This document shows, one piece after another, positions 1 to 12,639 of a stretch of DNA of 64,000 nt. Each line of letters opens with the position of its first letter. Within the stretch, counting starts at the first letter, position 1. Both the position numbers and the translations under genes were made by a program. The DNA is taken from positions 110,952,501 to 111,016,500 of the forward strand of contig NC_091245.1 of assembly GCF_042477335.2 (NCBI RefSeq), written 5' to 3'. The notes beneath the pieces are model-generated. The model made no database searches. It was not told the DNA's origin and saw only the letters and a list, made by a program, of their open reading frames with translations. This stretch comes from Ovis canadensis (lineage: Eukaryota; Chordata; Mammalia; Artiodactyla; Bovidae).

Positions 1-1268
1 TCATCTCACACACTAGAAAAGTAATGCTCAAAATCCTCCAAACCAGGTTTCAGCAATACATGAACCGTAAACTTCCAGATGTTCAAGCTGGTTTTAGAAA
101 AAGCACAGGAACCAGAGATCAAATTGCCAACATATGCTGGATCATCAAAAAAAGCAAGAGAGTTCCAGAAAAACATCTATTTCTGCTTTATTGACTATGC
201 CAAAGCCTTTGACTGTGTGGATCACAATAAACTGTGGAAAATTCTGAAAGTGGTGGGACTACCAGACCACCTGACCAGCCTCTTAAGAAACCTATATGCA
301 GGCCAGGAAGCAACAGTTAGAACTGGACATGGAACAACAGACTGGTTCCAAATAGGAAAAGGAGTACATCAAGGCTGTATATTGTCACCCTGCTTATTTA
401 ACTTCTATGCAGAGTACATCATGAGAAACGCTGGGCTAGAAGAAAGACAAGCTGGAATCAAGATTACTGGGAGAAATCTCAATAACCTCAGATATGCAGA
501 TGACACCACCCTTATGGCAGAAAGTGAAGAGGAACTAAAAAGCCTCTTGATGAAAGTGAAAGTGGAGAGTGAAAAAGTTGGCTTAAATCTCAACATTCAG
601 AAAACTAAGATCATGGCATCTGGCCCCATCACTTCATGGGAAATAGATGGGGAAACAGGGGAAACAGTGTCAGACTTTATTTTGGGGAGTTCCAAAATCA
701 CTGCAGATGGTGACTGCAGCCATGAAATTAAAAGACGCTTACTCCTTGGAAGAAAAGTTATGACCAACCTAGATAGCATATTGAAAAGAAGAGACATTAC
801 TTTGCCAACAAAGGTCTGTCCAGTCAAGGCTATGGTTTTTCCTGTGGTCATGTATGGATGTGAGAGTTGGACTGTGAAGAAAGCTGAGCGCTGAAGAATT
901 GATGCTTTTGAATTGTGGTGTTGAGAGTCCCTTGGACTGCAAGGAGATCCAACCAGTCCATTCTAAAGGAGATCAGCCCTGGGATTTCTTTGGAGGGAAT
1001 GATGCTGAAGCTGAAACTCCAGTACTTTGGCCACTTCATGGGAAGAGTTGACTCATTAGAAAAGACTTTGATGCTGGGAGGGATTGGGGGCAGGAGGAGA
1101 AGGGGACGACAGAGGATGAGATGGCTGGATGGCATCACAGACTCGATGGAAGTGAGTTGAGTGAACTCCGGGCATTGCTGATGGACAGGGAGGCCTGGCG
1201 TGCTGCGATTCATGGGGTCGCAAAGAGTCGGACACTTTGAGCGACTGAACTGAACTGAGCTGAACTGA
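1..1268 (+). mobile_element. BovB LINE (RTE clade), 5'-truncated by window edge
   Basis: The open frame at 79-894 (271 residues) is the BovB reverse transcriptase region. It shows FIDYAKAFDCVDHNKLW, then GVHQGCILSPCLFNFYAEY, then the catalytic box RYADDTTLMAE. The frame stops at AER where other copies in this window read on, which fits a CpG-decay change to TGA. About a dozen bases that other copies keep are missing just downstream, near 920. The connection and C-terminal region continue in another frame at 915-1160, and the element ends in the typical GAACTGAACTGA-type 3' tail near 1268. It is a dead copy and the start lies outside the window. Confidence 0.93.
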
Positions 1269-4200
1269 AACAAGGATATGAAGTACTAGCATATTAGTGT
1301 CAATGCATGTCCATTTTCCTTGGCTTTACATTTCCACTTCCAATTATTTATTTTAAGTAAATTTTCAGAGATAAGCACCTGGATATACAAAAAGCTTTTA
1401 TGATATTATTTATAATATAATAATGAATACAAAAATAATATGTGCTTAAATAAGTTATATCCATCTGCTGGCAACCTAACAGCCATTATATGTCAAAAAG
1501 GGGCTGATATGGAAAGATACAATAGAAACATAGAGACCTAGATAGACAAATAGATCAAATTTTGTAAAAAGGAAAGGAATTAACAAAAGAATGAAACACA
1601 TTCAACAGCACACATGCTTTTGAAAAAGTCTGAAAGTAAACATAACAAAACATTAAAAATATTTTTTCTGAGTAATGAATTAAATTAATTTTCTTTTTAT
1701 GTTCTCTATATAATCAAGATTTTCTTCTTAATTATTCTCTTCTAAACACAAAGCAAATTTGTTAAATTCTTTGCCAAAATGGAACTTTCTAATGAGGCTG
1801 CAGAGAGGACTACTGAGAAGAAAAGGTGAAAGCAGTGGGTTAATTTACCGTGGAGAAGGAAAAATTGACAGTATAAAGTACCACTAACTTAAAGTCTCTA
1901 AACAGGCATTTTATAGAAATTTGAGCACCCAAAGGCCAGATTCAAAGGAAATTAACTTCCTTTTTAAAGGAAGGCCATAGTTGCTAAAAAGAAAATCTTG
2001 CTGAAAAGTGCTGGAAATAGTGTAGCAAGTGAGGCAGAATTTAAGGAAATACCAAAAATATTTAAAAAACTAAGAAAACAACACAGTAATCAAGATGAAT
2101 AGGATTTTAATGCAGTGTTTTAAATAATGAATGCAAAAATCCATAATGAATGAAATATTAAAATCTGAAATAAACACAGAACCAATTCTGACTCTTCCTA
2201 TTGTGGGATTCAAGTAGTTAAATGAGGGCAGATTTTGAAAAACAGAAAAATAGAAAATATTTTCAATAACAGAGAAAATGTAGAGCAAATATGTGTTCCT
2301 TTTCCACTGAGATGTGGTGATGGGCTAATCCTTAACCACTTCTGTAAAACTGAGATTCATGATGTATTACTGAGCAAGATAAAACTCAAAGCTTATATAA
2401 CTGGAAAAATCAATCCTACGTATATTAAGGGGCATGAAAGAAAAATAAGCTAGGCTATAGGAGAGTAAAGATTGAATTGAGCTTGTGCATTCCTGCAATT
2501 CCATCTCCTCCCCCATCATCCTCTAGGGGGAAATGGGGACAAAAAGAACAGGTGGGTGATGACACCAGAATGGGAAGGTCGGGATAACAAACAAAATGGC
2601 AGCCTCCTTCTGCAGAATTCACCTCACTGAAAAACGCAGCACTTTAAACCACTTTCTGTTTCCTTGGATTCTGGATCTTTTGGCCAAAATATCTCTCCAC
2701 GAGAAAATATAAAAATATTTCCTTCTAGAGACATCATTTTCTACTTAGACCTAACAACCCAGTCCTAGGCAAGGGGTTAATCGTATTCATCATCCAAGTC
2801 TTTGCTTCCAACTGGAAGCAAGTTGGAAAAATTCATGTGCTTGGTAGCTTTAAGTCCTTTAAATATAACTGAATCATAGGACCTTAGAGTTACGAGGTAA
2901 TTTTAAAAGCACAGCACTCCTCACAAAGAGCCGCCAAACTCTGCTTCCAATGATTGCAAATTCATTCTCTTACAAGTTAGCATCCGCCTCTTAAGAAATT
3001 AAGTTTACTTAAAGAAATAAAACTGGGCTTTTCATATTATAAAAATGCTTACGGCAGAAAAAAAAAAGCTGTCCATATAGAAGGGCATAACTAGAAAAGT
3101 TAGTTTTCTGTTTCCTTGCTTTGAATTCTCTGGTCCAGAAGTAAACATAATTTATGTTTGTTTGTTTATTTTACCTGGTTTATTTCTGTCTAGAAAATTT
3201 CTATGTTCAGTTATGTATATTTCTGTATCATTTCAGTTTTGCACAAATGGAACTAGACTGCACATACCAATTTGCAGCTAGTTTTTTCCCCTTAATATGT
3301 TGAATATTTTCCATACCAGTACTGTAAATCTATCTCACTCTTTTTCTTTCTAATGGTGCATACTACTTCATTACACAGACCCATATAGATATATGGTCAT
3401 CAATTCTATTTTTGAATGGTCTTAGTTCTTAGAAAATGTTACTTCCTATTGACTCAATACCTGTCTCCCTGCAACTTACCACATCCACACATTATCCCAC
3501 CTTCTATTTCCTTTTCAATCTGATAATGTTTAAAATATTTGGAGATCATTGTAATGTCTCAGCTAAATTTCATGTCCTTGATCTATTACCACAACAAGAT
3601 GAGCATGAAGAAATATAATATTAATGAACATGAGAATCAATATAACTGAAAAATATTGCAAATCATAGAGGGAAAATAATAATATTTTGGAAAATACACA
3701 TGGCATTCCATTTTCACTTAGTTCTGCCAACAGCTGCTTGCTGTGCCAGACCTTAGCAATAAGGAAAAGAAATCAATTTTCAGACAGTGATCTTTAAAAG
3801 ACATTGAAAGGCTGAATCTATTCAGAGGAAACAGGTGAAAACACTGTATATTCAAGAGGCGTTTAAAAGGAAAGCTAAAACCCACAAAGCAAGAAAAACT
3901 CAGCTCTTCTAGTATCAAAGCATGTTCAGTCACTCTGACTTCTCCAGCTCTTAGAGAATCTCAAATTATTGCTATGTATTTCTTGAAGCTGGGGACATTG
4001 ATCCCTTTGGTTTGAGAAGTGACACAGCGGGTAAAAATGCAGTCTGTTAAACTCCAGCTTTCAGGAGTATTTCCCCCAAGACGAGCAAATCCCTCTACCC
4101 CAAGTCTCCTGGGACTATCTGTTTCAAAATCCCTCCAGGGTACTAAGAAGGATGAGAGAACCCTAGAGCTTATCTCAAGGGCTTTGTTAGGAACTTGGGT

Positions 4201-4682
4201 AGTAGATGAGAGAGATGCTCTCATTTGCTTGCTAACTGTCTGGGGATTTTGAAAGTTTCACAAACTAATACTGCATTGATTTTAGTCCAGTAAACCATAG
4301 GGTTACTGGATGAGCTTACAAAGAGAAGACCCTAAATTTTAGCTTTTCAATATTAGAAAGCAGCCAACTTCCCCTGAAACTTATTCAAGTCAGATCAGGG
4401 CAAGCAGAGGGTTACAGGAGCCGGGGCTTCTCTTGTCTGGTTTCAGCTTACAGTCAATTTCTTAACACCTCACTGACATACATCTCAGCCTAATGCTCCC
4501 ATTTAGAGAGATCCATCTCTTTGTTTGGAGAGAAGATACTTTCATACCCATTCCTTATGCTCCCTTTGGTTCATTCTTGGCTTATTCTGGAAAGAGAATG
4601 AAAGAGCAGTAGCTTTCCACTTCAGCAAGTTGAGTTTCTGGGTCACCACGACCTCTTCATTGAGAAGGTCTGTATACTCTTG
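1269..4682. other. Intergenic, mostly unrecognised
   Basis: AT-rich sequence without a convincing gene. The short open frames here lack codon structure or any family motif. About 3150-3430 resembles the 3' part of an old L1/HAL1-type LINE in antisense, but too decayed to delimit. The rest (for example 2450-3000 and 3700-4500) I do not recognise. Confidence 0.5.
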
Positions 4683-4890
4683 CCTGATCTTCCCTCTAAC
4701 TCAGATGGTAAAAAATCTGCCTGCAATACAGGAGACCTGGGTTTGATCCCTGGGTCGGGAAGATCCTCTGGAAGAGGGAATTGCAAGCCACTCCAGTATT
4801 CTTGCTTGGAGAATTCCATGGACAGAGGAGCCTGGCAGGCTATGGTCCATGGGGTCACAAAGAGTCAGACACAACTGAGCAACTAACACT
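4683..4890 (+). mobile_element. Bov-tA SINE
   Basis: The tRNA-like head (CTCAGATGGTAAA, then GGTTTGATCCCTGGGT) is followed by the BovB-derived body (CACTCCAGTATTCTTGC, GGTCCATGGGGTCACAAAG) and the ACTGAGCAACTAAC end. A short direct repeat could not be fixed. Confidence 0.88.
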
Positions 4891-5035
4891 ACTTCTACTA
4901 TTCCTGTTACCTTCTCAAGCCCCTAGTGAGCCAGGGTGGAATCTTTGTGGCAAATTGTGTGTGCATCAACTGAGACACAGAACTCATCTGTACCCTTGGG
5001 AGTTGTTTGCGAAGCCATTTTAGAAAAGAAGGATG

Positions 5036-5413
5036 AGTGCTGAAGAACTGATGCTTTCAAACCGTGGTGCTGGAGAAGACTCTTGAGAGACAGCAAAGAG
5101 ATAAAATCAGTCAGTCCTAAAGGAAATCAACCCGGAATATTCACTGGAAGGACTGATGCTGAAGCTGAAGCTCCAATACTTTGGCCACCTAATGGAAGTG
5201 CTGACTCACTGAAAAAGACCCTGATTCTGGGAAAGATTGAAGGCAGGAGGAGAAGGGGACAACAGTGGATGAGATGGTTGGATGGCATCACCAATTCGAT
5301 GGACATGAGTTTGAGCAAACTCTGGATGATAGCGAAAGACAGAGAAGGCTGATGTGCTGCAGTCCATAGAGTTGAAGAGTCGGACACAACTGAGCAGCTG
5401 AACAATAGCAATG
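5036..5413 (+). mobile_element. BovB LINE 3' fragment
   Basis: 5'-truncated BovB starting at the segment that precedes GAACTGATGCTTT. It keeps the [17 protein letters not shown]-type C-terminal coding trace (open through about 5352) and ends in a CAACTGAGCAGCTGAAC tail. It is more diverged than the copy at the window start, so probably older. Confidence 0.85.
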
Positions 5414-5622
5414 TAAAAGAAAATGGCTGTAAGGATCTTCAACTCTAAGATTTTCTTTCTAAAATAATTTTATTTTCCCTCTGATTAAAATAGCAATATA
5501 GATGTCTATTCACCGTATATAAACACAAGAAAGGAAAAATAAGATAATGCAAATTAGTTATGATCTCGAACTTAGAAACACCAACACTGAATTTTTTTCA
5601 AATATTCAATTCATTACTTTAT

Positions 5623-5952
5623 TTTTTTTTTGGCCACACGGGGGTCTTTATTGCTGCCTGTGGGCTTTCTCTAGTTGTGGAGAGCAGGGGCTACTCTTCA
5701 TTGTGACGCACAGGCTTCTCATTATGGTGGCTTCTCTTGTGGAGCATGGGCTCTAGGGCACTCAGGCTTCAGCCGGTGCTGCACAAGGGCTTAGTAACTG
5801 CGACTTGGAGTCTCTAGAGCACAGGCTCAATAGTTGCAGCACATGAGCTCAGTTGCCCCTTAGCATGTGGGGTCTTCCCAGACCAGGGATCAAACCCTTG
5901 TTCCCTGCATTGCAAGATGGATTCTTAGCCACTGGACCGCCAGGAAAGTCCC
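5623..5952 (-). mobile_element. CHR-2-type tRNA-Glu SINE
   Basis: Reverse orientation: poly(T) at the left, then GGCCACACGGGG. The tRNA-derived head lies at the right (GGATCAAACCCTTGTTCC, ending GCCAGGAAAGTCCC). The full length of about 330 bp fits the long CHR-2 form of cetartiodactyls. Confidence 0.8.
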
Positions 5953-6080
5953 AACACTATACACATTTTGATGACTGGTTTTCAGATTATTTTTCTATGC
6001 ATTTATATGTTTGTATCTGTTTATACATGTACACATGTTTATGGAAAAAATGGGATGGTTATTTATTTTTGTATTATTTT

Positions 6081-6289
6081 GGACTTCTCTGGTGGCTCAG
6101 GCGGTAAACCTGCCTGAAATGCAAGAGGCCCAGGTTCTATCCCTGGGTTGGGAAGATCCTCTGGAGGAGGGAATAGCAACCCACTCCGATATTCTTTCCT
6201 GGAGAATCACCATGGACAGAGGAGCCTGGAGAGTTATAGTTCCTGGGGTCTCAAAGACTCAAACATGACTGAGTGACTAACACACACAG
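6081..6289 (+). mobile_element. Bov-tA SINE
   Basis: Starts GGACTTCTCTGGTGGCTCAG and ends GACTGAGTGACTAACAC. Both the tRNA head and the BovB-derived body are present, so it is close to full length. Confidence 0.9.
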
Positions 6290-6547
6290 TATTTTTGTAG
6301 CTCATACTTTTTTTTAACAACAGGAGGTTGTGTTATACATATTCTTTATATGCAGCCTGTTTCTCTCTTAGGAATGTCTTATGAATCTTTCCCATATAAA
6401 TAGAATTTTTTTTCTACAGTATTATTCTTAAATAGCTATCTTGCCTTCTATCACTGAAGTACTCTATATTATAGTATGGTTTCAAGACTTAAATGAGCAT
6501 CACGTATTACATGTGGTTGGTAAGTCTTCAAGATCTTTTTTAGTCTA

Positions 6548-6725
6548 GATCAGGGTTTCTAACCAGAAGTACTGTTGATGTTTTAAGCCTCATAATTCTT
6601 TGTTGCTTTTTGGGGAGGGGAAAGGGGCATGAGGGGGGAGGCCATCACTGTGTAAGGTTACAAAGTGTTTAGTAGCTTCCCTGTCCTCTACCTACTGCTT
6701 GCTAGTATCATCACTTCTTCTCCCT
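6548..6725 (-). mobile_element. MER20 (hAT-Charlie) DNA transposon remnant
   Basis: GGGTTTCTAACC, ATAATTCTTTGTTG, and later GTTTAGTAGCTTCCCTG and CCTCTACC follow the reverse complement of the MER20 right half. It is an old, non-autonomous placental-era element and only partial here. Confidence 0.6.
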
Positions 6726-6734
6726 CCCCTACAT

Positions 6735-7185
6735 TCAGTTCAGTTTAGTTCAGTTCAGTCGCTCAGTCATGTCCGACTCTTTGCAACACCATGAATCGCA
6801 GCACGCCATGCCTCCCTGTCCATCACCAACTCCCGGAGTTCACTCAAACTCATGTCCATCGAGTCAGTGATGCCATCCAGCCATCTCATCCTCTGTTGTC
6901 CCCTTCTCCTCCTGCCCCCAATCCCTCCCAGCATCAGTCTTTTCCAATGAGTCAACTCTTTGCATGAGGTGGCCAAAGTACTGGAGTTTCAGCTTCAGCA
7001 TCATTCCTTCCAAAGAAATCCCAGGGCTGATCTCCTTTAGATGGACTGGTTGGATCTCCTTGCAATCTAAGGGACTCTCAAGAGTCTTCTCCAACACCAC
7101 TGTTCAAAAGCACCAATTCTTCGGCGCTCAGCTTTCTTTATAGTCCAACTCTCACATCCATACATGACCACTGGAAAAACCATTG
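6735..7185 (-). mobile_element. BovB LINE 3' fragment
   Basis: Begins with repeated CAGTT units (the inverted 3' tail) and GTCGCTCAGTCATGTCCGAC. It continues in antisense through the C-terminal coding region, where [17 protein letters not shown] is readable on the - strand, to a 5' truncation near GGAAAAACCATT. Confidence 0.9.
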
Positions 7186-8570
7186 GAGAAAACCAAAAAA
7201 TGTTTCTAAATATTGTCAAATATCCCTTGGGGGTAAAATCATCCTCTTTTGAATATCTTTGATCTACAGCATTCTGCCATTCTCCTCCCCACCATCCAAA
7301 TCTTTTTCCATTTCATTAACAGGTGTAAAAACGAGGTCAAAACTTCACTTTTGGATATCAATTTACTCATTGTATCATTTAATTTGTTCTTCTATATCCC
7401 ATGTTTTCTGCAGATTGAAAGTCAGTTCTAAAGTTTTAATTAGAGGTAAGTTCAATTTATTAAACTATATTAAACATATGTACTATAAAATGTATTATAC
7501 TACATTAAACCATATATAGTTATATATAGCTGTGCTAGATTATATAATATATATTAAAATCTTGTACCATATCAAGTAGGATTATCAAATTTAACACATA
7601 CATATACAAATGCATGCTTGTGTTCAACATTTTGCGACCTTATGGACAGTAGTCCACCAGGCTCTTCTTTCCTTGGTATTTTCCAGTAAAACATATACAA
7701 GACACCTAGTTAAATGTTAATTCTAAATAAACAACAAGTAACTTTTGTAGGATAAGAATATCCCAAATATATCATGGGTCATATTTATATTAAAAATTAT
7801 TATCTATCTGAAAATCAAATTTTACTCAGCATCCCATAGTTTATCTGGCAACCCTCATCAGGAGGCATATATTGTTTGATTATACTACTCTCAGTAATGC
7901 GAAATTGATCAGTGTTTCAGGGAGCAACAGTCTGATGCTCTATTCAAATTGATCCCATCAATTTTTTATTATTTCATCTTTAAAGACTTTTGGCTAAATC
8001 AATTTTTTATTAGTGGATGAAAACAATGCTTTTCTAATCAAGTCAAGTCATTTCTTCTACATTTATTCCATATACTTTTTTTTTTTTTGTATAGAAGTTT
8101 ATTTCATCAATTAGGCCAAGAGTACAAGGTAGAACAGAGTATAGTCGAAATTCAAACTGGGTCCTCTATTTCTGAGTCTAGTGGGCATTCCATTACATCC
8201 AGGGAAAAAATACCATTCACTTTTGATTTGTTGGTGATATATGACTACAAATAGTCACAATCCAGGAAGCCTATGTCTCATAATTAGTGGAGATGTAAGA
8301 TGGCAGAGATATAGCACGGGGTGGGAGTGGTGCTTGCAAACTGAAGCAAATTCAGAAAAAAGTTCTCTAAGTGGGGGAAAAAAAAACTCTAGAAATAAGG
8401 GGTAAATGATGGCATTTGAAGGAAAGAGAGTGATGGATAATTTAAAGAATCTGGCATTTTTTATTTTCTTTTCATTCTGGCCACACAATCTGAGTAACAC
8501 ATTTGAAACTAGTCCACATAGTCAAGTACATATCCATGGATGTACTATAGACAGTCAAATTGCTTGTGGT
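7186..8570. other. Intergenic, AT-rich, one faint MIR-like patch
   Basis: No gene is visible. About 8120-8205 (AAACTGGGTCCTCTATTTC, then ATTCCATTACATCCAGG) resembles an end of an antisense MIR. The rest is AT-rich and unrecognised. Confidence 0.45.
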
Positions 8571-8583
8571 TTCTGAAAGGTCT

Positions 8584-8797
8584 GGGCTTCTCTGGTGGCT
8601 CAAGCAATAAAGAACCTGCCTGCAATGCAAGAGGCCCAGGTTTAATCCCTGGGTCAGGAAGATCCCCTGGAGAAGGGAATGGTTATCCACTGCAGTATTC
8701 TTGCCTGGAGAACTCTGTGCACAGAGGAGCCTGGTGGGCTATAGTCCATGGGGTCACAAAGAGTCAGACATGACAGGCTGACTAACAATTTCACTTT
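8584..8797 (+). mobile_element. Bov-tA SINE with 13-bp TSD
   Basis: A full Bov-tA body is flanked by the exact direct repeat TTCTGAAAGGTCT at 8571-8583 and 8798-8810, so both boundaries are fixed. The intact TSD indicates a comparatively young insertion. Confidence 0.95.
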
Positions 8798-8810
8798 TTC
8801 TGAAAGGTCT

Positions 8811-9924
8811 AAAGTTTTGTTCACAAACAGACTTTAAAGACAGTTCAGAGGAAGACTCCCTTTCTTCAGCTTTATGACATGTGACATGATCAGAATTAGG
8901 CAGCACAAAAAATTTTCTTCTTTTTCATTTATTGTCTTTATTATATTGCATTTACAGTGAATTAAATTTATAGTTAAATATCCTGTGGAGAGAATATAGA
9001 AAGAGGATTAAAAGACCCTATCTTTCACATATGTCATGTATCTCAATAGGGCTGGCAGGACATCAGTTATAAAAGAAAATATTCTATGATACTAATTACC
9101 ATAGGAATTCATTTAAGAGTATGTCAAAGAGATGCAAAGATTAGTGATTCCATGAAAGATGAACAACTGGAGATAAAAGAGTTGTCTAGAATGTCTTTAG
9201 TATTCTTCCAGAGATATTTTTTTTAAAGCAATTATCTCTAAGAAAGAAGAGGATAATTTATCAGGTTGCAACATCATTATAGAAAAAATTAATGAGTTAA
9301 TTGCTCATTTATATCTCTAATAAATATTTATTGAAAATCTAAACACGCTCTGCATCATGCTAAGCACAAGGTAAAGAACAATCAATCAAACACATACATA
9401 GTATGTGACGCGGAACAAGACAATGCAATTCGTATACAGTTTGACACATGCTTTGATAAGGTAAGAACAGAGTATTACAGGAACAATAAGTAACCTTCTG
9501 ATGTGCATTTTAATATGCTAAATTACTTATATCCACCAGGGAAGCAAAAGCCACTTGGAGATGGCTGATCTGAATTAATAACCATCAAAAATGAATGAAT
9601 TGGCATTTTGAATTATCTTGTGAGTTTAAATAATGTCTCAGAGATTGGTCAGTTTTAGTGAGTTGACCATTGAGATTTGGGGCTTGTGTGGCTGAGACAG
9701 ACTCTGGATGATGGGGGCTACACCAAGGTTTTCCTAATTACCAAATGCTGTTTTTGCTTCTTCCCTTACTTGATAACTCTGATCCATTCAACACTGCTTG
9801 CTAATTACACTTTATCTTGAAATTTTCTTCAGCATTGATTCTGTGATACCATTACTATCTCTTGGTGTTTCTAAATTTAAGTGGAGAAGCTTACCATTTA
9901 GCATATGGTTGAGTTAGCATATCG
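8811..9924. other. Intergenic; possible L2-type relic near 9310-9480
   Basis: No gene is visible. The segment from AAATATTTATTGAAAATC onward (about 9310-9480) resembles a mammalian-wide repeat of the AACAAATATTTATTGAG type, probably L2-related. The remainder is unrecognised. Confidence 0.4.
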
Positions 9925-10127
9925 GCTTCCTTGATGGCTCAGACAGTAAAGAATACACCTCTAATGCAGGAGACCTGGGTTCGATTCCTGGGTTGGGGAG
10001 ATCCCCTGGAGAAGGGCATGGCAACCCACTCCAGGTTTCTTGCCTGGAGGATCCCCATGGATAGAGGAGCCTGGCGGGCTTCAGTCCATGGGGTCACAAA
10101 GAGTTAGACATGACTGAGTGATTAAGC
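9925..10127 (+). mobile_element. Bov-tA SINE
   Basis: GGCTCAGACAGTAAAG, GGTTCGATTCCTGGGTTGGG and GGTCACAAAGAGTTAGAC in order, ending GACTGAGTGATTAAGCAC. Near full length. Confidence 0.9.
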
Positions 10128-10635
10128 ACAGTACCTGCATTTGTCCGTCTGTTTTACAGAGGGGATAGTGAATGCCTTTTACTCTAGTGAGTCAGTGAAC
10201 TTGGGGTTGTTAAGAGAGATTCTATTGCACTCTTTTCATTTCAGTATGTGATTAACCTAAATATCTAAATTAACCACCTACTCAGTCACATCACTCTGAT
10301 TTAATTCTCTGCCTGGTATGTTTTTGTTCATTTCTTTATTCATTTCGTCACTCTTTCTCCCATATTGAGTTATGAGTCCTTAAGAGCACTCAGTCTCTCG
10401 TTTTCTCAGTCCTAAACCTTCAGCCAAAACAGACAAGCAAACAAACAGAACCCCATAATTTAGCTCTGTGTTTGCCACTGATGAATGGCTTAGATATAAA
10501 ACTTGCACAAACCATGCTTTGATGTTCAGATTTCTCAATCCTTAAAATAAAGACATTTAAATTTTCTCTAAAGTATTTTCCTATTTTAAAACTTTGATAT
10601 TTTTCTCTACTTTGGGACTTAGGATAAACACTGAT

Positions 10636-10845
10636 GTGTGCTTGTGTGTTCAGTCATTTCTGACTCTTTGCAACCCTATGGACTGTAGCCCGCCAGGCTC
10701 CTCTGTCCTTGGAATTTTTCAAGTAATAATACTGGAGTAGGTTGTCATTTCCTCTTCTAGGGGATCTTCCCGACCCAGGGATCAAACTCACATCTCCTAC
10801 ACTGGCAGTCAGGTTCTTTCACCACTGCACCATTTTGGGAAGCCC
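10636..10845 (-). mobile_element. Bov-tA SINE
   Basis: Antisense copy: CAGTCATTTCTGACTC at the left, CATTTTGGGAAGCCC at the right. A possible short TSD CACTGAT occurs at 10629-10635 and 10846-10852. Confidence 0.88.
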
Positions 10846-10852
10846 CACTGAT

Positions 10853-12375
10853 AGGAAATTGAAAATACCATTTATCTCTTCTTCAAGTCACTGCTAACTG
10901 ATGTCCCATGGTTATCATCAATCCCACCATCCTTTCAGTATTCTGCTTTAAACTCCTTTCTTTCTTCGATTTCTTTCAAATCTACCACCACCTCCTGTGG
11001 CTTTTTCTTTTCACCTATGCCAGCTTTGAGGCAGTATCATAGAAGGCAAGGTGACTATCCTGAACTATCAACCTAGCAGACCAGGCAGGGGAACGAAGGA
11101 CTCATCAACCAGGCAGCGGGAATCACTGCTCTTTGGGAACCGCCACAGGGCCACACCGTTCCAGTGACTTATCTTCTTGAACTCCTACAATCCTAATTGC
11201 CAAAAAAGGCTCAGATGTTAGAAGTGGAGGAGACCTTATAGTTCATGCAGTCCAACCTTTACATTTCATAGACACAGCTTTTTGGAAAGAAGTCTCAACT
11301 TGTTGCAGTATAATCATAAAATTAATTTTTTTTCAAAAACTCTTACAGCAGCCCCATGCCTGTTGGGCAGCAGGCTCCTGTGATGACATCTTAGACCGAT
11401 TTCATAAACTTCTAATCCCTTTTTTGTTATTAAATTATATCATTGAAGTTATTAAACACAATCCTCCTATTTCCAAAATTTATATTTTCTTTGAAATTCT
11501 CTCCAGTCTCCATCAGCCCCTACCCTTCCACCTTTCCCCAAGCATAGAATAGGCTTATGGCTCCAGTGTCTTGATAGGTACTAGGAAGTGAAGGGTGGTG
11601 ACCACACAGTCCCCTTTCCTCCCAACATCATCGCCTTCCTTCCTGAAACATGAGAAGAGAGAATGGAGAATGAAAAGCAATTATCCACAGTGTATTAGCT
11701 ACCAGCTCCTTGTTTTGTTGTTGCTGCTATTCCTGAAACAAACACCACCCTATAAATGGAGGTGCGGATGCAGTAATGTCCCCTTTTCATTAGTTGTCAC
11801 TATTTTTTTTTTTAGCATTGTTGATTTTTCTTTTTCCTTTGTCAGTTATTCAAAAGTAGGTGTTCTCACAGGAGTACCTCTAGGCTTTCCAGAAGACTAG
11901 GCTTTCCAATGTGTTCACTGGTCTGCATAGTTCCAATTATCCATCTAGCAAGGTTCAATCTGCTTCAGCTTTCAATACAGGCAGCCCACTCCACAGCCTC
12001 TTGCTATTGGAGTCCCCCTCAGCCTCTTGTTATCAGAGGAAGACAGGTAAGATAGCATGCCTCTACTGCCTTCTGTTTTTCTCACCTAAACCCTGGGACC
12101 TTTGCTTAGCTTTGCCACACAGAATGTTGACAATAAAGAGTAACTCCTAGCACAATCCCTCTCAGGTACATCACTTCTTTTTGGACTTTTCCTATAAGCT
12201 CTAGCAACATTAGACGCTCTTCCAGAATAATGCCTCGTAAGCCTTAAGGCAAAAGATGACCATGAGTTCTCAGTTTTTTGGAGGTAGAGGGAATGATTCA
12301 ATAATCCCAGATGTGGTGGGAAAAGTGTTTGAGCACCATGTTGAATGCCTTCCTTCCCCATTTTAAAGAACCTAG
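10853..12375. other. Intergenic, no gene seen
   Basis: Several open frames of 80-100 residues occur at 11595-12361, but they show no domain, no conserved motif and no splice structure I trust. Some of the 10860-11010 segment is pyrimidine-rich. I recognise no repeat family with confidence. Confidence 0.45.
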
Positions 12376-12547
12376 CTCTTCAAATCTCTAAGCTTCAAAT
12401 CCTGGCTCTGTCATCCAATAGTTGTATGATCTTTCTACTTCATGGAAATCAGGATGCTAAGGGTATCTACTTCATAGGGCTCCTGTGAGTATTAATTGGG
12501 TTAAATCACTCTGATATACAGTAAGTTCTCAGTAAATGTTAATAGTA
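12376..12547 (+). mobile_element. MIR SINE
   Basis: Follows the MIR order: AAATCCTGGCTCTGTCA, a decayed core, GGGCTCCTGTGAGTATTAA, then CAGTAAGTTCTCAGTAAATG. Ancient, mammalian-wide. Confidence 0.75.
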
Positions 12548-12639
12548 AATGTTAAAAGTTTATTATTTTTATTGAAACACATTGTAATTTTTCCTTTTTT
12601 ATTTCTGTTTGTGGAAATCAAGATTTTGACAAAGTCAAA

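Noticed and set aside
79-894. A 271-residue open frame that looks like a reverse-transcriptase gene
   Set aside because: It is the RT part of a truncated BovB LINE whose siblings recur throughout the window; not a host gene and not a retron or other new RT system.
11595-12361. Several 80-100 residue open frames as small genes
   Set aside because: No domain, no signal or membrane pattern consistent across frames and no recognisable splice structure; length is within chance expectation for this much DNA.
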